64,000 bases of DNA, from positions 1 through 64,000 of IMG/VR virus record IMGVR_UViG_3300001450_000028. The stretch is one strand, 5' to 3'. The notes under the pieces are model-generated. The model was not told the origin of the DNA. It did no database searches and worked only from the letters and a program-made list of their open reading frames with translations. How positions within the stretch are numbered: the first letter of the stretch is position 1; each line of letters opens with the position of its first letter. The stretch comes from a virus. A program made the translations under genes and the position numbers. Shown here in pieces: positions 37,219 to 45,135 of the stretch.

Positions 37219-38469
37219 ATGATTTCGCTTCAGCGTCTTTTTGAAGATGTAGACATTAGCAGTGTTCCAAAAAAATACAAGAAAAGAATGTCTAGAAAAT
37301 GTAAAATCTTCAAAGGTTTTGAAGAGACAATACCAGAATTGTCATATCCAAAAATAGACACAGATAGATTTGAAGAAGACTTGTCAGAAGTTAGAAGGTG
37401 TGTTAAAGATTCTTCACTTTCAGAAAAGTTTTTAAAACTAACTAATAGAGATTCTGAAGATGTATTTAAGAAGTTTTTAAAAGACGAAGACATAGACTGG
37501 TCTGAGTTAGATCCTATGCTTAAAGAGTTTGATGGCGTCATGCTTAGAATGAAATTTAAATATGACAGAAAACGACCGTTTGAATATTTTAAAGAAAGAG
37601 GCGAAGACATAAAGACGGAAGAAGCACATTCACCGTCCTTCCCATCAGGACACACTGCGTTTGCATACTTAATGTGCGACTATCTTTCTGACATGTTTCC
37701 AGGAAAATCAATGCAATTGCAAACTATTGCAGAAATGATAGCACAATCAAGAATAGAAAATGGAGTTCATTTCCCAACAGACATTGCTGCAGGAAGATTT
37801 CTAGGAGAACAAGCAGCAAAGTTTGTACTTGAAAAAGAAAGTATCAATGAAGGCTTTGCGTCAAGAGATCATCAAAAAACTTTTGTTAGATTTTTAAGAA
37901 AGAAAGCCCGAAAGGTAAGAAAAGGATTTAATAAAAATGAAGCATTGAAATTTTTTGTTAATGACATTGCCACTTTTATTAATGAGTGTACACACAAAGA
38001 GTTTAACATATGTTACGAAGCTAGTAAAAGTTTGGTTGAGGGTCATAGTTTAGATAGCTGCACAAAAGATGAAGAAATAAAAAGACTAATTGAAGGTATG
38101 ATTCATATTTTCTTTTCAAAACAAGATAAGTTTTCTGAAATTGTTAAATTAAATCAAGTACTAGAATTAAAATGCGAAATTAGAAAAGTTGACAAAGTTA
38201 CTCTATCTGGATTGTCTTACGCACCTGTTGAAAAAATACAAGAGTATGCTACAAAAGTTTGCAAGTTAAACAACAAACCTTTTTTAAAATTAGCGACAGT
38301 TAGTTGGATAGCTCCTTTTTCAAGAGGTAACAGAAAAATTACAAATCTTGTTTTTCTAAAAGAAACAAATTTTGATTTTGATATAACAAATCAAATTCTA
38401 ACTGATGATTTAGACTACATGTTAGAGAGTTTTTATGTGCAAGACAGAGCAAAAACTATTCTTTCATAG
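37219..38469 (+). CDS. PAP2-superfamily phosphatase with long C-terminal extension
   Basis: A 416-residue protein with the full PAP2 (phosphatidic acid phosphatase/haloperoxidase) signature: KX6RP (Lys112, Arg119, Pro120), PSGH (Ser143, Gly144, His145) and SRX5HX3D (Arg178, His184, Asp188). All catalytic residues are intact, so activity on a phosphomonoester or diphosphate is expected. There are no obvious membrane spans, unlike lipid phosphatases, which favours a soluble acid-phosphatase type. Residues about 210-416 are an extension I do not recognise. The N terminus MISLQRLFED has an L-F-E site, similar to gp21 protease sites. An AGGA site precedes the ATG. The substrate is unknown. Confidence 0.8.
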   Translation: MISLQRLFEDVDISSVPKKYKKRMSRKCKIFKGFEETIPELSYPKIDTDRFEEDLSEVRRCVKDSSLSEKFLKLTNRDSEDVFKKFLKDEDIDWSELDPMLKEFDGVMLRMKFKYDRKRPFEYFKERGEDIKTEEAHSPSFPSGHTAFAYLMCDYLSDMFPGKSMQLQTIAEMIAQSRIENGVHFPTDIAAGRFLGEQAAKFVLEKESINEGFASRDHQKTFVRFLRKKARKVRKGFNKNEALKFFVNDIATFINECTHKEFNICYEASKSLVEGHSLDSCTKDEEIKRLIEGMIHIFFSKQDKFSEIVKLNQVLELKCEIRKVDKVTLSGLSYAPVEKIQEYATKVCKLNNKPFLKLATVSWIAPFSRGNRKITNLVFLKETNFDFDITNQILTDDLDYMLESFYVQDRAKTILS

Positions 38470-38490
38470 AATGTAAAGAGTAAATAATTA

Positions 38491-38500
38491 ATGCTATAAT
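38491..38500 (+). promoter_or_regulatory. Candidate promoter, extended -10
   Basis: TGC followed by TATAAT (38495-38500) lies 20 bases before the ATG at 38521. A weak -35 (TGTAAA, 38472-38477) is 17 bases upstream. The TGn-TATAAT form matches the candidate promoter at 1169, so both may be read by host sigma70 polymerase. The gap after the PAP2 gene suggests a new transcription unit. Confidence 0.45.
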
Positions 38501-38520
38501 ACAAACAAGAGGGTTGTAAT

Positions 38521-38973
38521 ATGGCAAAAAAAAGAAGAATAGCTGCAAAAGACTTGCGAAACATTAGATCAAGCTTTAAAGAAGAAAAGCTTAATTCTGA
38601 TGTTGAGCTTCCTAATATTAACAAGCAGATTGCAGACGCAAAGGCAAAAGCAAGAGACATAAAGATTAATGAAACTGGCATGACGCCTAAAGAAATTAAA
38701 AAAGCTGCAAAAAATAAAATTAAAAATATTAAAGCAGACTTTACAAACAAGCAAACTGTAAAGGTGACATGTAGCTTTAATGTTGGAGATATCGTCTGTT
38801 TTAAATACGGAGGTTCAGAAGAAATAGGACTTATTTGCAAAATGTGGGTTCCTAACTCTGCTAATACTCGCGAAGAAGCAAAAAATGCAGGCAATGTTAC
38901 CTTGTTATCTTCTGTTGGAAGAGTAGACATAAAACCTATGAGTATTTATAAAAAAATTAATGAGTGCAATTAA
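38521..38973 (+). CDS. Small basic protein, unrecognised
   Basis: A 150-residue protein with a Lys/Arg-rich helical first half (MAKKRRIAAKDLRNIRSSF ... AAKNKIKNIKADF) and a second half of beta strands (VKVTCSFNVGDIVCFKYGG) that looks like a small barrel such as an SH3-like fold. This combination often binds nucleic acid, but no family is recognised. It has its own candidate promoter and a GAGGG-type site. The following gene is the MoxR ATPase, 48 bases downstream. Confidence 0.5.
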   Translation: MAKKRRIAAKDLRNIRSSFKEEKLNSDVELPNINKQIADAKAKARDIKINETGMTPKEIKKAAKNKIKNIKADFTNKQTVKVTCSFNVGDIVCFKYGGSEEIGLICKMWVPNSANTREEAKNAGNVTLLSSVGRVDIKPMSIYKKINECN

Positions 38974-39021
38974 GCAAATAAAGATTTAAAATAAACTTGC
39001 AAACAAAGAGGTATTAACTAA

Positions 39022-40110
39022 ATGAACATTGAAACTTTTGTAAAGGTCGCGCTAAGCCTTCCTCCTGATATATCAATCCTTGTCAAAGGTGACACAGGCA
39101 TTGGAAAATCAGATATTACAAAATATATTGCAACTCAAATTAAGACCAATGCTATGTTTCTAGATCACAAAGGTACAGGAATACCTGTTCTTGACTGGCG
39201 ACTAAGTTGTTTTTCAGAAGGTGACATTATTGGCCTTCCAGAACTTGTTGATGGAACAACAAGATTTGCTCCAAATGCTAGGTTTATGGCAGCCTGTAGA
39301 GAACCTCACTTGCTCTTTTTAGATGAAGGCAATCGAGCAACAAATGAAGTTTTGCAATGTGCATTTCAAATTGTTCTTGACCGAGAACTAAATGGTCAAA
39401 AGTTGCATCCAGAAACACGTATCATTATGGCAATTAATGAAGGTAATGACTTTACTGTGAACGAGCTCGACCCGGCTCTTCTTCGTCGATTTTGGGTAAC
39501 AGAGCTGCGTCCAACTGTGAACGACTGGCTTACATGGGCTCGAAGCAATGACATCGACCCAATGATTACAAGGTTTATTGAAAAGTACCCTTCTCACTTG
39601 ATGCACGAAGGAGAGCGGTCCCCCGGGGAAGTTTATCCTTACCCCGCATCATGGGCACGACTAGATAAATCGCTCAAGCATGCAAACTTAAGCCCAAGCA
39701 GCTACGCGGGCGCTGACATTCCTGATTTTGTTCTTCATCTGTCATCAGGGTTTATTGGTCTTCCAACAACAGCAGCATTTTTAGACTATCTTAAAAATTA
39801 TAAGCTCAAGCTGTCTGCATCTGACATCTTAGACAAATTCAAAACAGTAGAGTCTGATGTGGGATACATGACAAATGATAAGAAAAATGAAGCACTCGAT
39901 CAAGTTGTACTCTTCTTAAAAGAAGAAGAAATAACTGTTGCTCAAGCAGAAAATTTAAAAAAGTACTTATCACACACGTCAGATGAAGTTGTGGTCAACT
40001 TTATGCAAACTGTCTTAGGTTTAAAAAATATTCACAACATTAAATTAATTCACAAAGTAGTTAAGTCAAGGGTGCTTGAGGCAACAAGATCTTCAATGGG
40101 AATTAAGTAA
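39022..40110 (+). CDS. MoxR-type AAA+ ATPase
   Basis: A 362-residue AAA+ ATPase of the MoxR/RavA/CbbQ type. The Walker A motif is GDTGIGKS (23-30), Walker B is LLFLDE with Asp101 and Glu102, and an arginine-finger region follows (ELDPALLRRFW). MoxR ATPases act with a VWA-domain partner as chaperones that insert metals or remodel protein complexes. Here the next gene overlaps by one base and encodes just such a partner. The start has AGAGG about 10 bases upstream. The target in a phage infection is unknown; virion assembly or host-protein remodelling are possibilities. Confidence 0.85.
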   Translation: MNIETFVKVALSLPPDISILVKGDTGIGKSDITKYIATQIKTNAMFLDHKGTGIPVLDWRLSCFSEGDIIGLPELVDGTTRFAPNARFMAACREPHLLFLDEGNRATNEVLQCAFQIVLDRELNGQKLHPETRIIMAINEGNDFTVNELDPALLRRFWVTELRPTVNDWLTWARSNDIDPMITRFIEKYPSHLMHEGERSPGEVYPYPASWARLDKSLKHANLSPSSYAGADIPDFVLHLSSGFIGLPTTAAFLDYLKNYKLKLSASDILDKFKTVESDVGYMTNDKKNEALDQVVLFLKEEEITVAQAENLKKYLSHTSDEVVVNFMQTVLGLKNIHNIKLIHKVVKSRVLEATRSSMGIK

Positions 40111-41351
40111 TGCCAGCTTTAACACAATCTCAATTTGACTCAACGCTTCTTAAATTTTTAATAGAAGAGCCTTTTTTTGCAACAATCATTAGAGGCATGC
40201 AAAAAAATAGAACTTTTGACTTGGATACAGCAGGTGTAAGTTACGAAGACGGGTCAATGAAGCTTTTTTGGAACCCTAATTTTATGGGGTCCTTAAGATA
40301 TAAAAAAAGATCAGGACTGCTTAAACATGAGTGTTATCACTTAATCTTTAAGCATGTGACTACAAGAAAACAAAAGCCTCACATGGAGTGGAATATTGCA
40401 ACAGACTTGGCAATCAACAGCATTATTCCAGTTAGCGAACTTCCAGAATGTGGACTTATTGCAGGAAAGAAAAATAAACTTGAAGTAAATGAAGGCATTG
40501 AACTTTCAAAAGAAAGGCGTGAGCTAATAGAAAAGTTTAGCAATTTTATTGAATCGCTACCTAGTCGTAAATCGTCTGAGTGGTATATGAATGAAATTCA
40601 AAACAACAAAGAGATCAAAGAAGCGATTAAAAATCTTTACGAAAACAAAATTCTTGTCGTTATGGATGAACATGATGATTCAGAGCTTTCTGAAGCAGAA
40701 AAAATTATAGCTGACCATCAAGTAAAAGATCTGCTTAGCAAAGCAAAAGAAATTGCAGATACAAGGGGCTGGGGCTCTACTTCTTTTTCTGTTCGTGCTA
40801 AGATTGAGAGTATGGTGTCTAAAAAGTTTGAATGGGAGCGAGCGCTTAAGTACTTTTGTGGTAACAAAATGAGAAACAACTACTTTAAGACGCAAAGAAA
40901 GATCAACAGAAAATATCCCTATATCCACCCAGGCCGAAAAGCAAAAAAGACTTCTCATCTTGCAGTTTATGTTGACCAGAGCGGAAGTGTTGGAGGTGGC
41001 TCACTTGCTAGATTTGGAAATGTCTTAGAGCAGTTATCTAAGACACATTCTTTTACTTACTACTTTTTTGACTCACATGTAGATGAAAAAAGTAAAACTT
41101 CGTGGAAGAAAGGAAAAACCAGTAATTTTTCTAGAAGGCTTTCTGGAGGTACAAATTTTAACAATGTAGAAGATCATTTTAGAAAAGTAAGCAGAGAATA
41201 TGACGGTTACGTTATAATGACTGACGGGTATGCAAATAAGCCTAAAACTTGTATTTCTAAAAGATGCTGGGTAATATGTCCAGGTGGGTCTCTTGCATTC
41301 ACACCTGAAAAGAGAGACTACGTTATTAAAATGAGTAAGGAACATAGATGA
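40110..41351 (+). CDS. HEXXH metallopeptidase-like and VWA-domain protein (MoxR partner)
   Basis: A 413-residue two-part protein. Residues 73-77 are HECYH, a HEXXH zinc-peptidase motif in an N-terminal helical domain. The C-terminal part is a von Willebrand A domain whose metal site DQSGS starts at Asp289, with GGTNF and MTDGYAN completing the MIDAS pattern. This is the DUF2201-type architecture seen beside MoxR ATPases in bacteria. Its start overlaps the ATPase stop, so the two are almost certainly a complex. The next gene overlaps its stop by four bases. Whether the peptidase site is active cannot be told. Confidence 0.8.
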   Translation: MPALTQSQFDSTLLKFLIEEPFFATIIRGMQKNRTFDLDTAGVSYEDGSMKLFWNPNFMGSLRYKKRSGLLKHECYHLIFKHVTTRKQKPHMEWNIATDLAINSIIPVSELPECGLIAGKKNKLEVNEGIELSKERRELIEKFSNFIESLPSRKSSEWYMNEIQNNKEIKEAIKNLYENKILVVMDEHDDSELSEAEKIIADHQVKDLLSKAKEIADTRGWGSTSFSVRAKIESMVSKKFEWERALKYFCGNKMRNNYFKTQRKINRKYPYIHPGRKAKKTSHLAVYVDQSGSVGGGSLARFGNVLEQLSKTHSFTYYFFDSHVDEKSKTSWKKGKTSNFSRRLSGGTNFNNVEDHFRKVSREYDGYVIMTDGYANKPKTCISKRCWVICPGGSLAFTPEKRDYVIKMSKEHR

Positions 41352-44300
41352 AGATACTTCATATCGCAGATGTACACTGGAGAGGATTGTCAAGGCACGA
41401 AGAGTATATTCTTTCGTTTAAAGATTTGTTTAAACAGGCAAAAAAGCTTAATCCTGACGTTATTTATGTTGGAGGTGACATTGTTCACTCTAAGACTCAA
41501 GGAATATCACCTGAACTAGTAGAAAACTTAGTTTGGTGGTTTAATGAGATGGCATCAATTGCACCGACACATATAATCTTAGGTAATCATGATGGTTTAA
41601 TTCATAACAAAGACAGACAAGATGCGATATCACCAATTATCAAAGCAATAGATAATAAAAATATCTTCTTATATAAAGATTCAGGTGTTTATCCAACAGG
41701 CATACCAGGTTTCGACTGGTGTGTCTTTTCTTGTTTTGATGAAGAAAATTGGTCAAAAGTAAAACCAACAAAAAATATATCAATTGCTCTTTTTCATGGT
41801 GCAGTAACTGGATCATTGACTGATATTGACTGGCAACTTGATGGTGAAGTACCTGTTAGTTTTTTTGACGCATTTGACTTTGGAATGTTAGGTGATATTC
41901 ACAAAACTCAGTTCTTAAACACAAAAAAGTCGGTTGCTTATTGTGGAAGCACAATTCAACAAAACTACGGAGAAGATCCAGAAAAAGGATTTTTACTGTG
42001 GGATATTAGATCAAGAGAGGACTTTGATGTAACCTTCCATCCAGTTAAAAATGACTATAAGTTTATTACAGTAGAATGGCGAGGAGATATTGAAAAAACA
42101 GTAAAAGCCTGCATGGAACATTCTAGGCAATCAAGATTTAGAATACGAGCTGAAAATGATTACATTACTCCGGCGCAGACCAGATCACTACAAAAAGCAT
42201 TAAAAAAGCTTAAAAATGCATCAGAAGTTGTATTTAAGATTGATAACTCATTTGCCAGTGAGAAAATAAAAGAAGGCGAAGCAACTTCTGTTAATCTAAG
42301 AGATCCTAAAGTAATGAAAGATCTTGTTCGCCAGTACTATGCTGGAGTTGGTGTCAAAGAACAAGAATGGACCCAACTAGACGAAATGACAAATAAGTAC
42401 TTGTCAGAAGTTACCCAAGAAAACTCTGATTTGAGAAATGTCAAATGGGGTGTCAGCAAGCTTAATTTTGATAATACTTTTTGTTATGGTAAGGGAAATA
42501 CAATAAACTTAGATAAGTTGCCAGGAATTACAGGTATTTTTGGTAAAAACGCAAGAGGTAAGTCTTCAATTATTGGAACTATAGCATACGGTTTATTTAA
42601 TTCTTCAGACAGAGGGTCTATTAAAAACATACACATTATCAACTCTAGAAAAAATAGTTGTAAAACAGAAGTTGATATTGTTGTAAATGGATCGCTTTTT
42701 AGAGTTGTTAGAGAAACATTGAAAAAAGTAACCAAGAACAATGTTTGGGCTCCAACCACGCTTAAGCTGTATCGAATAGACTCGGCAGGAAAAATACTAG
42801 AAGACTTAACAGAAGAACAAAGAAGAGAGTCTGAAAAGATACTAAGATCGATGATCGGTTCGCCTGAAGAATTTCATATGACTAGCCTGGCTTCGCAAGG
42901 CGAGATGAATACTTTTATAAAAGAAAAAGCGACATCTAGAAAAAATATATTATCTAACTTTTTAGATATGAGCGTCTTCGAATCAATGAACGACATAGCA
43001 AAGAAAGAATCTAGCGAACTAAGAACTGAATTAAAACAGTACACTCCATCTTGTGGCGGGTGGGCAAAAGCAATTAACGAGCTTAAAGAAACTAAAAAGA
43101 ATCGTCAAGATAGGCTAGACGTAGTCAATGCAGAAAAAAATGAAATTCAACTAAAAATTGAAAAACTTACAAAGGAACTTCATCAAAATGTAAAAGAAGA
43201 TTTTGTTTCTCTTTCAGAAGTTAAAAAATCAATTCTTTTAAAAGAAAGCCTTGAGTCTAAAATAGAAGAAAATCAAAGTTCTCTAGACAGCATGTCTGAC
43301 GAAATATTTGAGTCAGAGCAAAAAATATCTAAAATAGAAAACTTTATTACTTCTTTTGATATTGATGATATAAAGGAAAAACATTCAGCCTCAAAAGAGC
43401 TAGTAAAGACGCTTTGGGAAATCGAAGGACACTTTAAGGCAGAAAATGCAGAACTAACCAACATGGAAAAATCTGTTAAAAAATTGTTAGAAGTCCCTTG
43501 CGGCGACAGTTTTCCAGATTGTAAGTTTATTAAAGATTCTCACAGAGACAAAAGAAAGATAGAAGAAAAAAGACTTAAAGTTAATAAACTACAGTCTAAT
43601 ATTTTGGATTTAAAGTCTGCATATAAGAAAATTCAAAAAGAAAACTACGAAGAGAAAATAGAAAAGTATAACGCGATTGTTGAGAAAAAGTCCCGCCTAA
43701 TTTCAGACATATCTAATAGTAGAGTTCAGATACAGATACTTCAAAATAAAATATCTAATCTTGAAAAAGATCTTATTAAGGCCAAAAAATCTACAGAAGA
43801 GTTAGAATTAAGATTTAAATCACAAGATCAAGAAGACGACAAAAGCGGAATTAGTAGAATATTAGACATTAAAAAAGAAGACTTTAGAAAAAATGATCTG
43901 CAAAGAGTAAAACTAATTAAGTCTGTTGAAGCAACTAGACTTTCACTCTCTCAATCAATTAAGCAAAAAAAGAGATACGATGAGTTAAGTTCACAACTTA
44001 AAGTTCAAGATTTATTTATTCAGGCAACTTCTAAGAGAGGAATGCCTGTTCAAATAATCAATTCTTTACTTCCAAAAATTAATTTTGAAATATCTAAGAT
44101 ATTAAAAGGAGTTGTTGCTTTCACAGTTGTTCTTGAAGCTGATTTGGAATCTAATGCGATGGACGTATTTATTGACTATGGAGACTCAAAAAGAATAATT
44201 GAATTGGCATCTGGTATGGAAAAAATGATTTCTTCACTAGCAATTCGAGTCGCACTAATTAACATATCTTCGCTTCCTAAGACTTCAATGCTTATTATTG

Positions 44301-44482
44301 ACGAAGGCTTTGGTACTCTTGATGAAACAAACTTAGAAGCTTGTGGTAGACTACTCCAGTCTCTTAAGAAATGGTTTAAAAATATTATAATTATTTCTCA
44401 CATCGATGCAATTAAAGATGTTGTTGATCACACATTAGAGATAACTAAAACAGGCGTGGATTCTTATGTTAAGAGTATATAA
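41348..44482 (+). CDS. Single-chain Mre11-Rad50 (SbcD-SbcC, gp47-gp46) fusion
   Basis: A 1044-residue protein fusing two subunits that are separate in T4 and bacteria. Residues 1 to about 340 are the Mre11/SbcD phosphoesterase: HIADVHWRG (Asp8, His10), GGDIVHSKT, LGNHDG and GDIHKTQ. From about 370 on is the Rad50/SbcC ATPase: Walker A with Gly399, Lys405 and Ser406 (GKNARGKSS), long coiled coils (about 570-930), a two-cysteine turn at Cys718 and Cys725 in place of the usual CXXC zinc hook, the ASGMEK signature and Walker B Asp985-Glu986. It would process DNA ends for recombination-dependent replication and host DNA breakdown. The frame is open throughout, so no frameshift is needed. Confidence 0.9.
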   Translation: MKILHIADVHWRGLSRHEEYILSFKDLFKQAKKLNPDVIYVGGDIVHSKTQGISPELVENLVWWFNEMASIAPTHIILGNHDGLIHNKDRQDAISPIIKAIDNKNIFLYKDSGVYPTGIPGFDWCVFSCFDEENWSKVKPTKNISIALFHGAVTGSLTDIDWQLDGEVPVSFFDAFDFGMLGDIHKTQFLNTKKSVAYCGSTIQQNYGEDPEKGFLLWDIRSREDFDVTFHPVKNDYKFITVEWRGDIEKTVKACMEHSRQSRFRIRAENDYITPAQTRSLQKALKKLKNASEVVFKIDNSFASEKIKEGEATSVNLRDPKVMKDLVRQYYAGVGVKEQEWTQLDEMTNKYLSEVTQENSDLRNVKWGVSKLNFDNTFCYGKGNTINLDKLPGITGIFGKNARGKSSIIGTIAYGLFNSSDRGSIKNIHIINSRKNSCKTEVDIVVNGSLFRVVRETLKKVTKNNVWAPTTLKLYRIDSAGKILEDLTEEQRRESEKILRSMIGSPEEFHMTSLASQGEMNTFIKEKATSRKNILSNFLDMSVFESMNDIAKKESSELRTELKQYTPSCGGWAKAINELKETKKNRQDRLDVVNAEKNEIQLKIEKLTKELHQNVKEDFVSLSEVKKSILLKESLESKIEENQSSLDSMSDEIFESEQKISKIENFITSFDIDDIKEKHSASKELVKTLWEIEGHFKAENAELTNMEKSVKKLLEVPCGDSFPDCKFIKDSHRDKRKIEEKRLKVNKLQSNILDLKSAYKKIQKENYEEKIEKYNAIVEKKSRLISDISNSRVQIQILQNKISNLEKDLIKAKKSTEELELRFKSQDQEDDKSGISRILDIKKEDFRKNDLQRVKLIKSVEATRLSLSQSIKQKKRYDELSSQLKVQDLFIQATSKRGMPVQIINSLLPKINFEISKILKGVVAFTVVLEADLESNAMDVFIDYGDSKRIIELASGMEKMISSLAIRVALINISSLPKTSMLIIDEGFGTLDETNLEACGRLLQSLKKWFKNIIIISHIDAIKDVVDHTLEITKTGVDSYVKSI

Positions 44483-44735
44483 TATAAATGTAAATAGAGG
44501 TACCCAGAAGACTGCTGAAGACAACTTCTTTTGTGATATATGTGGTTTTATGTTATGCACACAGGAGGACTTTCAGATCAATTCTGAGTACTTCTGTTGC
44601 CATGAGTGTTATCTAACATTTGCAGAAAGTAGAAAAGAAAAATGGAAATCAGGATGGCGACCAAAAAAAGTTGACATTAACAAATACATTAAGCAAAGAA
44701 AACGTCTAATTACTATCAAAGGGAGAATTAAATGA
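44466..44735 (+). CDS. Small zinc-finger protein
   Basis: An 89-residue protein with paired cysteines near residues 23-26 (CDIC) and about 44-48 (CCHEC), a treble-clef or zinc-ribbon pattern, then a strongly basic C terminus (WRPKKVDINKYIKQRKRL). It may bind DNA or RNA. The ATG overlaps the preceding gene by 17 bases and lacks a good Shine-Dalgarno site, so translational coupling is likely. The next gene overlaps by ATGA. The family is not recognised. Confidence 0.55.
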   Translation: MLRVYNINVNRGTQKTAEDNFFCDICGFMLCTQEDFQINSEYFCCHECYLTFAESRKEKWKSGWRPKKVDINKYIKQRKRLITIKGRIK

Positions 44736-45112
44736 ATTTTCAAGACTACAATATCCTCAGTACTGTTATTAACGACACATTTGGCCAGTCATACGAAGCT
44801 GTACCTGGGTCGATGAAGTGCTCAGTTCAGATCACAGGCGAAGATCAGATAAAAATGACTTCGATGACTGTTGTAAACTTACTCACTAGATCAAACATGC
44901 AAGTTGCATCAAAAGAATCAGAAGCAGAACTTCAGAAGCTTACAAATGAGTGTCTAAAAAGAATAAAAAAAGATTTTAAAGCAGCATGCGGAAGAGCACT
45001 AAAGACAAAAAAAATCTCAAGCGATACTTCAGTAGAGTTAATTAATATGAATATTTACTCTGACAAAGGCACTGCTCTTGTAAGACAAGTTCACATGTTT
45101 GAAATAAGCTGA
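44732..45112 (+). CDS. Hypothetical protein upstream of terminase
   Basis: A 126-residue protein with mixed strands and helices (MKCSVQITGEDQIKMTSMTV; LQKLTNECLKRIKKDFKAAC). A good GGGAGA site and an ATGA overlap with the zinc-finger gene argue that it is real. No membrane span, signal or catalytic motif is visible. Its place between DNA-metabolism genes and terminase is compatible with a packaging or structural role, but I do not recognise the family. Confidence 0.5.
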   Translation: MNFQDYNILSTVINDTFGQSYEAVPGSMKCSVQITGEDQIKMTSMTVVNLLTRSNMQVASKESEAELQKLTNECLKRIKKDFKAACGRALKTKKISSDTSVELINMNIYSDKGTALVRQVHMFEIS

Positions 45113-45135
45113 GATAAGTCCTATGTATCTTCGCA

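Noticed and set aside
37230-37655. 141-codon reverse frame opposite the PAP2 gene
   Set aside because: The forward frame has complete catalytic motifs; the reverse one is Ser/Leu-rich with no motif.
38433-38930. 165-codon open frame on the reverse strand
   Set aside because: It lies opposite the gene at 38521, is rich in Leu/Ser/Phe as expected for the complement of Lys/Glu-rich coding sequence, and lacks a ribosome site.
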